Shown piece after piece: positions 10,600 to 22,374 of a stretch of 64,000 nt of DNA. Origin of the DNA: Cryptomeria japonica (lineage: Eukaryota; Streptophyta; Pinopsida; Cupressales; Cupressaceae). The notes beneath the pieces are model-generated. The model saw only the letters and a list, made by a program, of their open reading frames with translations, was not told the DNA's origin and searched no databases. The position numbers were made by a program, and so were the translations under genes. How positions within the stretch are numbered: position 1 is the stretch's first letter; the number at the start of each line of letters is the position of its first letter. The stretch covers positions 649,799,420-649,863,419 of the forward strand of contig NC_081405.1 of the NCBI RefSeq assembly GCF_030272615.1. Direction: 5' to 3'.

Positions 10600-11168
10600 T
10601 CTGATATTTATTCTTGTGATTACGCTTGTAAGGCTTATCATACTTTGACATTCTTTCAGGGAACTTAGAAGAAAATTATCCTATCTTATTGCATGAAAAA
10701 CATTTCAAAGGTAACTTCCCATCATACTTACTAGCTCCTTTTGGCAATCTCTTCATGATGAGTGCTTCAAGCTCATCCAATTCTCTTTTTTGTTCTTGCA
10801 TCTCTCACATTTCTCTTTCATATCTAGAACCCTAGTTGAACTTTCTCCTAGATCATACTTCTTCTTTTTGGATAGAGTAGCTTTAAATGCAGTCTCAGTT
10901 TTGCCATGTGATTCTTCAAGATCACTTAATCCAAAAGCAGCAAGCTGACCAACTAGCATGTCTCTTGTCACAGTGGTCACAGTCTAGATCTCATCAATAG
11001 TAGCAACCTTGTGTTTGTAAGCAGGAGGCAAGGATCTAAACACTTTAGCTACAATCTCATCTTCTTCAATGACTCCACCAACACATCTAATGTTCAATAC
11101 AAGATCATTCACCTTAGCCATAAAGGATGAAATGCACTCATCTTCTCCCATTTTCAGCATCTCATACT
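10600..11168 (-). pseudogene. gag: Copia-F gag, C-terminal part
   Basis: Minus-strand frame with the Copia gag central region (M-x-E-D-E-x-I-S-S-F-M-A-K-V-N near 11130) and, downstream, a zinc knuckle starting CFSCNKIG near 10710-10690. The knuckle's second half is damaged: a stop and Phe residues stand where H-x4-C is expected. A stop lies at 10981-10983. It is the direct continuation of 32660-33050, interrupted by Gypsy-A. Sequence after the knuckle (below about 10600) runs into the LTR, marking the deletion that removed pol. Confidence 0.8.
11164..11168. repeat. Target-site duplication of Gypsy-A, left copy (ATACT)
   Basis: ATACT abuts the TGTGAGG start of the Gypsy-A 5' LTR and recurs at 32660-32664 directly after its 3' LTR. 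Removing the insert and one copy leaves the Copia-F gag frame continuous. Confidence 0.95.
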
Positions 11169-11765
11169 TGTGAGGCCCTACCCTGACCCATTTTAGCATT
11201 TCAGTGATTTTCATGTTGGAACTATTATGGATGCTTTATTTCTATGCATTATGGATATAGAACTTTATATGATCCCAGGATTGGATAACATTGTTATATT
11301 GATGCTTCATTTCTATGCATTATCGATATAGAATTTTATATGATTCTAGGATAGGATAACATTGAGATGGTGTATACCACTTATTTGATTTGCAGGACTT
11401 TATTATGATGTTAGAAATATGATGCATGTCTTATGAATGATTGGAAATTATGAGGATTATGATAATTGCTTATGTGGATTGCTTTGGATATATGGTAAAT
11501 TGATTTGTATGATGTCAATTCTATGTAGATTGATTGATTTGTATTCTTATTTATGTGTTTAATATTATATGAGGCTATTTGGGAATTACTAATGTTTAAT
11601 TGAGATGTGCAAGAAAATTATCCATGTGAGCATGGAAACATTATGGAGAATCAAGCCTAGACCTATGTACATTCGTAAAACCAGGGGTTGTCTATTTGGA
11701 GAGACAACACCCCGTATGTATCGTATTTTATTCTTAAACGTAAATGTTTGCATGTGTGTTAAATT
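11169..11765 (+). repeat. Gypsy-A 5' LTR, first part
   Basis: It matches 28355-28928 of the 3' LTR, starting TGTGAGGCCCTA. The 5' copy carries a short extra duplicated stretch near 11225-11265 (a repeat of the ATGCATTATGGATATAG words). It is interrupted at 11765 by Copia-B. Confidence 0.92.
11761..11765. repeat. Target-site duplication of Copia-B, left copy (AAATT)
   Basis: AAATT abuts the Copia-B 5' LTR and recurs at 19521-19525. The uninterrupted Gypsy-A 3' LTR at about 28921-28945 shows the empty site, with one TTAAATTATATTTATTAATTT run. Confidence 0.95.
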
Positions 11766-13269
11766 TGTTGGCATTTCAATAGAAAGATTGTTGATATTCA
11801 TTAAGGATATTGAGAAGGTTGTTGAAGATTATTTGATATAACTGAAAAAGGATGATAACTATCTTTATAACATTATTTTATCATTGATGTCAAGAAATTG
11901 ATTTTCTGATTCAGTATGATGTTGCCATATCTTAAGAAGTATGTTTTGATGAGTATTAAGTGGTCTGTAAGCGACATCAAAAGAATGTGATAAGAAAGGG
12001 GAGAAATGAGTTATTCAATGGGCAACTATTACCAAGTTAGACAATGATGAGAATCTATGATGTTTAGATTGTTTTGATATCCTACATATGTTGTTGATTG
12101 TAAGGTTAATACTATACTATGTCACCGAGCAAAGAATCTAGTCGATAAACCCTAAGGAACCTAGCCGGTAAACCCTAAGGTTATTGATATTGGTTAATGA
12201 AGGTGGAATGTCTACTGAGTAAAGTTTAGTATTTACCGAGTTGCAACCAAGTTATGACAGATCGCATTGGATGGATAAAAGCATTATTTAATGAATGACA
12301 ATGATGAGCTGGAGATGACTAAATGATTGGTATGTCATGCATGAAGTTTGTTAAGGATCTATGGAAATGGAAGATCAGCAGGAAGATCTATAGTGCAGAT
12401 TGGACCGCAATAACCTTGTGCAAGTTCCAAGAAAGGAATGCAAGTCCCAAGGCGAGGTAAAACATTTTCAAATCGAAAGATGCATTGAACCTAGTCAAGA
12501 TTGAAGATCTGATGGCTACGATTGATCATGGGAAATGTGATCAAGGAGATTCAATGGTTAGAAAATTGTTTATAAATAAGAAATTATTAATGAACAATGT
12601 ATGCACGCAAGTGTAAGCACAAAGATTCTACATAGTGATTACCGAGCACAGAAGCTTGAAGACCTATTTGAATAACAAAGTAAGGAGCCTAGCAAAGGGA
12701 TAAGATAAGTCCTATGACAAGATTGTTTGGAGCTAATAAGACTCTGCTTTAGCATTTTAGATGTGAAGTTGCAGATATATTTATTACTATTATTTTGTAA
12801 GTGATAGAAAATCTCTTAACCAAGTGGACTTAATAGTCTTATTTGTAAACCCTCTAGCAAGGTAACATTCTAAATGAGTGTTTGAAATCCTTTAACAAGG
12901 TCACTTCTAACAAAGTGAAGATCCTAATAGATCTGAGGGAAATCCCTTAACTGGGTCACATCTAGCAATGTGTTTGTAATCTTTAACAGGATTTGCTTTT
13001 AACTGAGTATACTCTAGAAGAGTATATTTCTTAGTGGGTCTGAAATCCCATAGTGGTTTTTCCCTATTTAGGGTTTCCATGTTAAATCTAGTGTTATATG
13101 TGTTATGATGATTATGTGTTTATGAGTTTGAATGTTTAGCAGTTTTTGGATATATTGCTGAAGTATAAGTTACCGAGGTTGAATCTGTTGATTTTATGGA
13201 AGATTAAGTTTGTACGATTCACCCTCCCCCCCCTCTCATCTTATTAGCTATTGGCATCAGAATTTTACA
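11766..13269 (+). repeat. Copia-B 5' LTR
   Basis: 1,504 bp, TGTTGG...TTTACA, colinear with 18024-19520. It contains repeated CCGAG/ACCCTAAGG words near 12125-12240 and the conserved LTR core at about 13050-13082. A C-rich run precedes the terminus. Confidence 0.94.
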
Positions 13270-13271
13270 AT

Positions 13272-13283
13272 TGGTATCAGAGT
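13272..13283 (+). other. Primer-binding site of Copia-B (tRNA-iMet type)
   Basis: TGGTATCAGAGT lies two bases after the LTR end and matches the initiator-Met tRNA complement at 11 of 12 bases. Confidence 0.9.
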
Positions 13284-13333
13284 TTTGGACTTTGGAAGAA
13301 AAGATTAAAGGTACTTGAGGCAAAGATCCGAAG

Positions 13334-14290
13334 ATGTATAAAAGGGATGCACCAAAGCTGAACAAGTCAAGTTTCTCCACATGGCAAAAAAAGATGAAGC
13401 TACATTTATTAGGAATTGAAGAATATGCAACATATTATCTAGAGAATGATTACATACCACCAAGCATCAACTCGATGACCTTGGAAGAGCTAAAGGAAAA
13501 GCAAGAACATATTCAAGCTATGATTGAAATAACATCAGCATTGACCGACTCAGATTTTAATGATCTAGAAGGCTGCAATGATATAAAAGCAATGTGGACT
13601 AAGCTCATATCTATGTATGGTAGTGATGAACATGTTCAAAGAGAAAAAGTAGATAGTCTAAGAGGACAACTAGAATCCATGAGAATGAATGAAGGTGAGA
13701 ATAACCCAATATAGTACAAGGTTAAAGGAGACTGTCAATCAAATTAAAGGAGCATGAGGAACTATAGAAGAAAAGGATGTAACAAGTAAGCTGTTGAGAA
13801 CTCTTCTACCTGCTTATGCCATTCGAGTCTATGCAATCAATGAACTAAGGTTTATACCTAACATGCTAGTTTCTTTGGATGCTACTATTGGTAAGCTACA
13901 TGCATTTGAGTTAAGTAATTTTGATAACAATGGGTCTTTAGTAAATAAAGTAGAATCTACATTCAGTTCTTTTTATATTGGTAAATATGATGATTACAAT
14001 GATAGAATGAGTAAGTACTCTGAAGGGAATCATAGTGGAGCAAGTGAAAGATTTCGCAAGAACATGGAGGAAGTGCACAAACTGTATGAGGAAATTAAGA
14101 AGCAAGAAGAGTTTGAAGCATTATTACCTAGAAGGTTATCGAGAGGAAAAGGTAAGTATAAAGGAAAGCTACCTTTAAAATGTTTCAATTGTGATAAAAT
14201 AGGACATATGGCTTCTAACTATCCTGACAAAGAATCTAGTGAAAAGAGAGAATACTGAGATAATAGGCAGAAAGACAACCAATATAGAGG
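13334..14290 (+). pseudogene. gag: Copia-B gag (broken)
   Basis: Starts at ATG 13334. The N-terminal gag domain runs to a TAG at 13712-13714 (one C-to-T from Gln). The frame then shifts, and 13794-14258 carries the rest, ending with a zinc knuckle at 14181-14222. The knuckle reads C-F-N-C-D-K-I-G-H-M-A-S-N-Y: the final Cys of CCHC is Tyr. The same C-to-Y change occurs independently in Copia-C. A TGA closes the segment at 14256-14258, where the polyprotein should continue into protease. Confidence 0.88.
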
Positions 14291-14393
14291 ACACCGAGAC
14301 TTCAGAAGGAGAGACAAAAAGACATGCCTAGTAGCTAATGAGGAATCCAACGATGATAAATCTGATGAAATTGATACTGAGGAAGTTGTTTAT

Positions 14394-14912
14394 GTGGCTA
14401 TTAAAGATGGATCAGATGAAGAAAGGTATGAAGAAAAGGCCCTAGTATCTCACATAAATAATAATGATTCTTGGATCATAGACAGTGGATACTCACATCA
14501 CATGACAGGTGATAAACAAAAGTTTGTTAAATTAGAAGACTATGATGGAGGCTATGTAAGATTTGGTAATGATGTACCATGTTTGGTAAAAGGTAAAGGA
14601 TCTATAACACTTCTTGACAATGCTAAATGTGATGATGTATACTGGGTTGAAGGATTGAAATACAATTTGTTGAGTGTAGCACAGCTAAACAATACAGGAT
14701 ACCGAATAGAATTTCAAAAAGGAATTGTCAAAGTTCATGACAAGCATGGAAAGTTAGCTGCTACCAGGACACAAACAAAAGGTAATACATTTCATCTTGA
14801 CTCAACTCAAAACAAGTGTCTTTATGCAAAGATAGATGATACTTGGTTATGGCATAAAAGGTTTTGTCATGTAAATTTTGATAATCTGATAAAAATAAGT
14901 ATGAAGCACTGA
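14394..14912 (+). pseudogene. Copia-B protease and pre-integrase region
   Basis: A 172-codon open segment. It holds SWIIDSGYSHHMTGD near 14470 with the D-S-G protease site, GLKYNLLSVAQL near 14653, and the W-L-W-H-K-R pre-integrase motif near 14845. It ends at a TGA at 14910-14912, one C-to-T from Arg (CGA). The zinc-binding C-Q-G-C-Q-M-G-K follows near 14955 in the continuing frame. Confidence 0.88.
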
Positions 14913-14954
14913 GTAAGAGGTCTACCAAGTCTAGAAAAACCTAAGAATGCTATA

Positions 14955-15800
14955 TGCCAAGGATGCCAGATGGGTAAGATGACAAGATCAAGCTTTACAA
15001 GTAAGTCCTACACTTCTAAAGGAATTTTAGACCTAGTATGCACTGATCTTTGTGGTCCCATGAAAGTTCAAAGTTATTATGGTGATAAATATTTCATATT
15101 ATTTGTGGATGATTACTTAAGGATGATGTCAGTTATGTTTTTAAAAGAAAAATCAGAAGCTTTTCAAATGTTTAAATGGTACAAGGCAAGAGTTGAAAAT
15201 GAAACAGGAAGACAGTTGAAATGTCTTAGATCTGATAGAGGAGGAGAGTTCACCTCTGATGAATTTAACTTATTCTACAATGATCATGGTATAAAAAGGC
15301 AAGTATCTGCACCGAGAACACCTTAGCAAAATGGGATAGTCGAGAGAAGAAACAGATAAATTGTAGATTGTGCAAGAACCTTGATGATAAAAAAGAGGGT
15401 ACCTCAAACATTTTGGAGAGAAGCAATCAACACTACAGTTTACACCCTAAACCGAGTTCAACTGAAGAAAGGAACTATGAAGACACCATATGAGATTTGG
15501 TATGACAAGAAACCTAATGTAAGTTATTTTAAAATCTTTGGAAGTAGATGCTATGTTCACAAAGATGACATAAATGAAAAGTTTGATCAGAAAAGTGAAG
15601 AATGAACATTTCTTGGTTATTCTTCTAGAAGTAAAGCATTTAAATGTCTGATCAAATCATCTAACAAAATAGTGGAATGTGCAAATGTGAAAATTGATGA
15701 ATTTGCATAAAGAAATGATGAAGGAAATTCCAAAAAACTAGAAGATTATGAAGAATTTGTTTATGTTCAACTGAGAAGTCCTACCGAGAAAGCTACTGAA
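14955..15800 (+). pseudogene. Copia-B integrase (catalytic triad retained, frame broken)
   Basis: DDE integrase of Copia type. First Asp in CTDLCGPM near 15040; second in LRSDRGGEF near 15230; Glu in NGIVERRN near 15340. A TAG at 15324-15326 replaces the Gln of the invariant R-T-P-Q-Q-N-G stretch, and a TAA follows a few codons later. Open frame resumes at 15381-15605 with the FKIFGSRCYVH and KFDQKSEE motifs of the C-terminal region, ending at a TGA where Gly is expected. In contrast to Copia-A, the catalytic residues are intact. Confidence 0.88.
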
Positions 15801-15929
15801 GAAAATGAAGATAATGTCTAGTTACCAAGTGATGAAGAAGATCATACAGAGCCTATTGAGCCTATATTAGCCAAATATGTTAGAAGACATCATGCATCAA
15901 GTCAGATTATAGGAGATAAGGATGATCCA

Positions 15930-16680
15930 GTGATGACAAGGAACAAACTGAGAGAGAACACATGTTTGATATTTGAATTTGAATCGAGAATAGTAAAAGA
16001 GGCATTTAACAGTGAAGATTGGGTAAATGCTATAACAAAAGAGATTGATCAAATCAAGAAGAATGACACATGGACATTGATCCCAAGACTAAAGGACAAA
16101 AATGTAATTGGTACAAAGTGGATTTTCAGAAACAAGCTAAATGAAAAAGGTGAGGTCATTCGGAACAAAGCAAGACTAGTTTGCAAAGGTTATGCTCAAG
16201 AAGAAGGAATAGATTATGGTGAGACTTTTGCACCTGTGGCTAGACTTGAGGGAGTAAGAACATTGTTGGCATTTCCTTCTTTCAAAAATTTCAAGGTATA
16301 TCAAATTTAAATCTGTATTTTTGAATGGTATACTAGAAGAAGAAGTTTACATTGAACAACCTAAAGGATTTGTTGAAGACAAGAGTAAAGATCAGGTATG
16401 TAAATTAAACAAAACTTTATATGGTCTGAAACAAGCATCTAGAGCATGGTATGAAAGAATGCACTCTTACTTAATCAAGATTAGTTTTATAAGGACAAGT
16501 GAAAACAACAACATGTACATGAAGAATGATGAGGACAATGGAATACTGATCTCAACCATATTTGTTGATGATATTATTTTTTGTGGTAATGACTCCTTAT
16601 GCAAGAACATTGGAAATGAAATGTGCAAAGAATTTGAGATGTCATTAATCGGTGAGATAAAGTATTTTATAGGTTTATAG
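15930..16680 (+). pseudogene. Copia-B reverse transcriptase (broken, active site intact)
   Basis: RVT_2-type RT in two segments, 15930-16310 and 16321-16680. Motifs: W-V-N-A-I-T-K-E-I near 16020, GTKWIFRNK near 16111, DYGETFAPVARLEGVRTLLA near 16213, LYGLKQASRAW near 16420, and FVDDIIFCG near 16561, with both catalytic Asp residues. A frameshift at about 16310 interrupts the Q-I-D-V-K-S region. A TAG at 16678-16680 stands where the family has Gln after F-I-G-L, as in Copia-C. Confidence 0.9.
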
Positions 16681-16689
16681 ATACTGCAA

Positions 16690-17541
16690 ATGAAAGATGA
16701 GATTTTCATTACTCAATCCAAGTACATAAAGGAAATCTTGAAGAAATTTGGAATGGAGGGTTCTAAACCAGTAAGTACTCCTATGACTACTAACTGTAAA
16801 CTATCAAAGAATGATGAATTTGAATTTGTTGATGAGACACTTTACCAATCTATGATTGAGAAGTTGCAATATGTTGTGCATAGTAGACCAAATATAGCAC
16901 ATGCAGTAGGTATTGTTGCAAGATTTTCTATAGATCCCAAGGAAACCCATATGACAACAATTGAGAGAATTTTCAGATACCTGAGAGGCGATGAAGATTA
17001 TGGCTTAGTATATGAAAAGAGAAATGATTTTGATTTAAAAGTTTATACTGATGCTGATTGGGTAGGCAACATAGATGATAGGAAAAGCATAAGTGGTGGA
17101 GCTTTCTTTTTGGGAGAAAGACTAGTAAGTTGGCTTAGTAAGAAACAAGGATGTATTTCATAGTCAACAGTAGAAGCTGAATATGTTGCTGCAGCATTGA
17201 ATTGTACCAATATAGCATGGATCAAACAACTATTGGAAGGTATAAATGAGAAAGTTACCAAGCTAGTAACTATGTTCTATGATAATACGAGTGCCATTAG
17301 CATATCAAAGAATCCAGTAATGCACTCTAAGATAAAACATATCTCTATAAAGTATCATTATCTCAGAGAAGAAGTTCAAGAGAAGAAAGTTGTGCTGGAA
17401 TATATCAGTTCAAAGGAGCAATTAGTAGACATCTTCACAAAGCCACTGCCAAGGGACACTTTTGAGTATCTTAGAAGCAAGTTAGGGGTCCTACCCCTAT
17501 CTTCCACTTACAGACAGAGTTTGGTGAAAGCATCAATTTGA
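16690..17541 (+). pseudogene. Copia-B RT C-terminus and RNase H
   Basis: Two open segments, 16690-17163 and 17197-17541. The first has the connection domain (GMEGSKPVSTPM) and the start of RNase H (DADWVGNIDDRKS). The second completes RNase H (YDNTSAI) and ends with K-P-L-P-R-D-T-F-E-Y-L-R. A TAG at 17161-17163 replaces Gln in the S-Q-S-T-x-E-A-E-Y motif; Copia-C has the identical lesion. The catalytic Glu in VEAEY lies just after the stop. Confidence 0.9.
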
Positions 17542-18023
17542 TGAATCTATAGAATATTATGTGTGGATTGATGTTGATTTAAGTACTTTAGAAGGTTTTC
17601 TAAAGGTGTGTAGGAAATAGTGAATAGAGACAAGTTGCTCTGATCGAGATTGAGATGATACACAACAAGGAAAATCACTTTGCAGAGGAAGAAATCATGA
17701 TTTAGTTCTTTTACTTTTTGGCATTGTTGTCAAAGGGGAAGAAGACTAAATGGTAAAATCCTAAAAGACTAAATGGTAAAATCCTAAATGAAGAAGGTAA
17801 CTAAAGACTAATGACAGGGGGAGAAAAATTACAAAAGGGAGCAGACTAAATGCAAGACAACAACTCAGAAGCCTAACAAAAAAGGGAGAAGACATCAGGA
17901 GATTTTAATAGCTCAAGGATTATAGGAGAAGTCTAACAACAATCTGAATCCAAATCAATTTGAATATCTTGTTGGTATTACCATTTAAAAGTTGGTTTTG
18001 CCATCAATGCCAAAGGGGAAGAT
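17542..18023 (+). other. Copia-B 3' untranslated region with duplicated polypurine tract
   Basis: CAAAGGGGAAGAAG at about 17731-17744 (preceded by TTTTGGCATTGTTGT) and CAAAGGGGAAGA at 18011-18022 (preceded by TTTGCCATCAATGC) are near-copies; the second abuts the 3' LTR. A G-rich GACAGGGGGAGAAAA lies near 17813. Short direct repeats of ACTAAATGGTAAAATCCTAAA occur near 17743-17790. Confidence 0.75.
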
Positions 18024-19520
18024 TGTTGGCATTTCAATAGAAAGATTGTTGATATTCATTAAGGATATTTAGAAGGTTGTTGAAGATTATTTGATATAAC
18101 TGAAAAATGATGATAACTATCTTTATAACATTATTTTATCATTGATGTTAAGAAATTGATTTTCTGATTCAGTATGATGTTGCCATATCTTTAGAAGTAT
18201 GTTTTGATGAGTATTAAGTGGTTGGTAAGTGACATAGAAAGAATGTGATAAGAAAGGGGAGAAATAAGTTGTTCAATGGGCAACTATTACCGAGTTAGAC
18301 AATGATGAGAATCTGTGATGTTTAGATTGTTTTGATATCCTACATATGTTGCTGATTGTAAGGTTAATACTATACTATAAACCCTAAGGAACCTAGTCGG
18401 TAAACCCTAAGGAACCTAGTCGATAAACCCTAAGGTTATTTATATCAGTTAATGAAGGCGGAATGTCTATCGAGTAAAGTTTAGTATTTACCAAGTTGCT
18501 ACTGAGTTATGACAGATCACATTGGATGGATAAAAGCATTATTTAATGAAGGACAATGATGAGCTGGAGATGACTAAATGATTGGTATGTCATGCATGAA
18601 GTTTGTTAAGGATCTATGGCAATGGAAGATCGGCAGGAAGATCTACAGTGCAGATTGAACCGCAATAACCTTGTGCAAGTTCCAAGAAAGGAATGCAAGT
18701 CCCAAGGCGAGGTAAAACATTTTCAGATCAAAAGATGCATTGAACCTAGTTAAGATTGAAGATCTGATGGCTAAGATTGATCATGGGAAATGTGATCAAG
18801 GAGATTCAGTGGTTAGCAAATTGTTTATAAATAAGAAATTACTGATGAACAATGTATGTGGGCAAGTGTAAGCACAGGGATGCTACATAGTGATTACTGA
18901 GCATAGAAGCTTGAAGACTTGTTTGAATAACAGAGTAAGGAGCCTAGCAGAGGGATAGGATAAGTCCTATGACAAGATTGTTTTGAGCAAATAAGAATCT
19001 ACTTTAGCATTTTAGATGTGAAGTTGCAGATATATTTATTACTGTTATTTTGTAAGTGACAAAAAATCTCTTAACCAAGTGGACTTAACAGTCTTATTTG
19101 TAAACCCTCTAGCAAGGTAACATTCTAAATGAGTGTTTTGAAATCCTTTAACAAAGTCACTTCTAACAATGTGAAGATCCTAACAGATTTGAGGGAAATC
19201 CCTTAACCGGGTCACATCTAGCAATGTGTTTGTAATCTTTAATAGGATTTGCTTTTAACCGAGCATACTCTAAAAGAGTATATTTCTTAGTGGGTCCAAA
19301 ATCCCATAGTGGTTTTTCCCTATTTAGGGCTTCCACATTAAATCTGGTGTTATATGTCTTATGATGATGACGTGTTTATGAGTTTGCATGTTTAGTAGTT
19401 TTTGGTTATATTGCTGAAGTATAAGTTGCCGAGGTTGAATCTGTTGATTTTATGGAAGATTAAGTTTGTATGATTCACCCCCCCTCTTATCTTGTTAGCT
19501 ATTGGCATCAAAACTTTACA
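18024..19520 (+). repeat. Copia-B 3' LTR
   Basis: 1,497 bp, TGTTGG...TTTACA, the partner of 11766-13269. The conserved LTR core is at about 19305-19340. Confidence 0.94.
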
Positions 19521-19525
19521 AAATT
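19521..19525. repeat. Target-site duplication of Copia-B, right copy (AAATT)
   Basis: Exact copy of 11761-11765 directly after the 3' LTR. Confidence 0.95.
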
Positions 19526-22126
19526 GTATTTATTAATTTTTTTAAAACCAACAAGAGGCAATTTCCATGTGTAAATTAAGTAATGTATTTTATTGTGTCA
19601 CTTGACACATGTGCTGAATAATGTTTTGATTTTGACATGTCTCTTGGAGGGGAATTATTTCAACCAAATCTTTTTTCAAATATTTGAGTGTGGTCCCAAA
19701 TTTGCCTTGGGTAGAAATTCTTTGGAGTGTTCAACTCAGGTTTGACCTGTAGGTTAACTTCAGATGGGTTTCTAAGGGGTCAAATGGACTCCTAGGGTTA
19801 GTTTAGGGGCTTTTCCAAAGCTCCATAGGGTATACATATGGGTTAGGGCATTTTTAAGGATGTAACCACTCCCATGTGACTGAATTGACCCTTCAAAAAT
19901 TGGTTTTCCCCAGATGAGCGAAAATCCAACTTGAAAGGTTCCTCCTAGGTTAGATAACCTTCCTTTCTTGTGACAGTTTCTCTTCCCCACTTTCTCTTAC
20001 CTTTTTAGTTTCTAGTTTTACTAACCTATAAGAGGTTGGGAAGACCAACTAGTGTGAGCTCTCACTCTATCAAAGAGGTTGGGAAGAGTGAGAGAAGCCT
20101 TCTTAGGCAAGGGTTAGAGACTTACGAAGTTAATCACCCACTCTCCATATTTGGAGACTAGTTCTTGAAATTTTGGAAGCAAGTTTAAGATAGAATTTTT
20201 GGCTGTGTTGAAAGAAAGAAGTGTGGATTTGGGCTGCTCTTCTCCAAACTGTCCCTTGTAAACCTTTGGCAGCTTCAAGGTTGGTTCAATCTTTTTCCTT
20301 GTATGTTACAATTTTGCTTTGAAAGATTGCTTGAATGTAGTTTGTTTTCTTCCTTTGTGTTTAATTTGTGAAGAAATATATGTGAGCTTTCACTTGTTTT
20401 GGTTATGCTTTTTATTTGTGTTTTAGGAGTATCCAAGGCCAACTCACCCTTGGGAGGGTAGAGTGGCCTTGGGGTGGAGGGTTGTATGAGAACCTTAGAG
20501 TGAGAGGCTCTCTTTGGAAGAGAGTGATATCAAGGGTTTGTTTCTTTGTGACTCTTGCTGCATAGTTATTGTTTATACATTTGGGGGTCATAAGGATAGA
20601 TATTATGGCTTGTATGCCTTGGGGGTCATAACGATGTTGGGACAAGTTGGACTTGTGATGTGTTCTTGGTTGCCATGAGATGGCCTGTGTTCTACTATTT
20701 TGCAGTTTCTCCTCAAGGTGCTTGGTCCACCTCCACCCATGTAAAAATCACATTTGGTGATGATGTTAAGCCTTGGGATGGGAATATGTTCGTTGTAAGT
20801 TTGTCAGGCTTGTTTGTGTATTGCTTGAGTGTAACCCATCTAGGTCTTGGTTCTCCAAGCTCAGGGATGGCTTCTAGTAAGCCTAGGTTGGGAGGTGAGC
20901 CTCCATGGTCACAACCTTAAGACTTTGTATTGGAGGTTTGCTTGGAAAAAGAAGGAAAAAAAAAGCTAGGAGTTGCTACCTTTATTTTTGTTTTAGTTGC
21001 AAAAGAAAAAAAAATGTATTTATTTTTGAAGCCCTCATTTAATAGAATGAGAGGCTAAGTTGGGTATTCCCCCTTTGCAAAAGTTACTATGTTGAAAAGT
21101 AAAATTATTCTTTATACCATGATTTATTTAAAATGAAAAACATTATTTTATTAAGTTTGTTATTCGAAGAAAGTAATGGAAAAAAAAAGGGGGAATAAGT
21201 TTTCTATAGTTTTGAGTTAAAATCTATTTGCATTTATTTCTTGGAATTTATGGTCATTTCTATTGTTTTATGCACATTGGAAAATAATGGAAAATAAATG
21301 AAGTAGTAAAGCATGAATGATAGTAGAGAGAAATACACATGTAGTTTTATTTGTTTATTTCCAAATGGAAAATAGAGATAAATAGCTTTTAGTATGAACA
21401 ATAAAAATGCATTTTACATGATAGTAATGTTTTTAAGAGGTTTCTAGACTATATTAATGCTACTGTAATTTATTTATTTCTATCTTTTTTTTTCTTTTTA
21501 TGATTGCAGAAATTAAATCTAGATGTAATAAACTACCTCTAAAGTTCACTATATGATATAGAAAGAAAGCATTTAGTTAGATGTGTATTATTTTTACCTT
21601 AATGTGTTTTAGAGATAATAGTTTTAGAAAAAATAAAAATAGGGATCAAGATATGCAATAGATTTTTATAAAGAAAACTATAAATTTTATATGTCTTGTA
21701 TTATTGAAAAGAAAAGAGGGACAAAATAAAATAAATCTATTATATGCTTAATAGATTAATGTTTATTGAAGAAATGAACTTTTTGATATATCTATCATGC
21801 CGTTAAATCTGACTGTCATAATATTTTTAATGCTGCATATTCAAAATATATTTAACCTAACTTAATGAATGTTTGTATACATGTTTAACTAGATCACATT
21901 TTACATCAATTTAAAAAGAAATGAAATGTATATCTTTTATATGCTATCATTATTTTATTAATTTCCTGCATGTTTAAAAAAAGAAATATATATAATCTAA
22001 CTCTAGATATCTTTTTGAGATTAATATATATATATATATATATATATGTACATATATACATATTATATTTAAAACATTTTAAAGATATTGCTTTTTAAAA
22101 ATAAAAATAATTAAAAAAAAAATCCA

Positions 22127-22315
22127 ATGCACCCCCCCCCTTCCCCCCCGAGGGCACCTCGGAGCCAAGGCTCCCATGAGCTCCCCAAGAGGTGCAGGCC
22201 CACAGGTTCACCGCAGTGCCGCTGTGGGCCGCGTCCCACAGGGATTGCGCAACATCACTGTAGGCCGCAACCCATAGTGGCGCCCACAGTGCCGCTGCAG
22301 GGGCTAAACCCCATG
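22127..22315. other. GC-rich island within the Gypsy-A 5' LTR
   Basis: A strongly C/G-rich segment with repeated GGGCCGC/GGCCGC and CCGCTG(T/C) words, bracketed by AT-rich DNA. The homologous island in the 3' LTR is at about 31530-31650 and is also GC-rich, so the property belongs to the element and is not local noise. It may mark a promoter or a structured RNA; neither is shown. Confidence 0.6.
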
Positions 22316-22374
22316 ACTCTCTATCAAAACACCGCCACTGTTAAATAAAATGCTGCCTCTGTACATTGAACTTC

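Larger units (their letters stand above)
11766..19520 (+). mobile_element. Copia-B: full-length Ty1/Copia element inside the Gypsy-A LTR
   Basis: 7,755 bp: 5' LTR 11766-13269, primer site 13272-13283, gag-pol 13334-17541, 3' polypurine tract 18012-18022, 3' LTR 18024-19520, TSD AAATT. A by-eye alignment of about 165 bases of the two LTRs gave around 7% mismatch, so it is younger than Copia-A. All pol domains are present. Frames are broken by a handful of stops and small shifts, while the integrase and RT catalytic residues are intact. Confidence 0.95.

Noticed and set aside
19772-20920. Open frames inside the Gypsy-A LTRs (also at 29174-30243)
   Set aside because: They recur in both LTRs simply because the LTRs are copies, occur on both strands, carry no domain motif, and differ between copies by changes that ignore codon structure.
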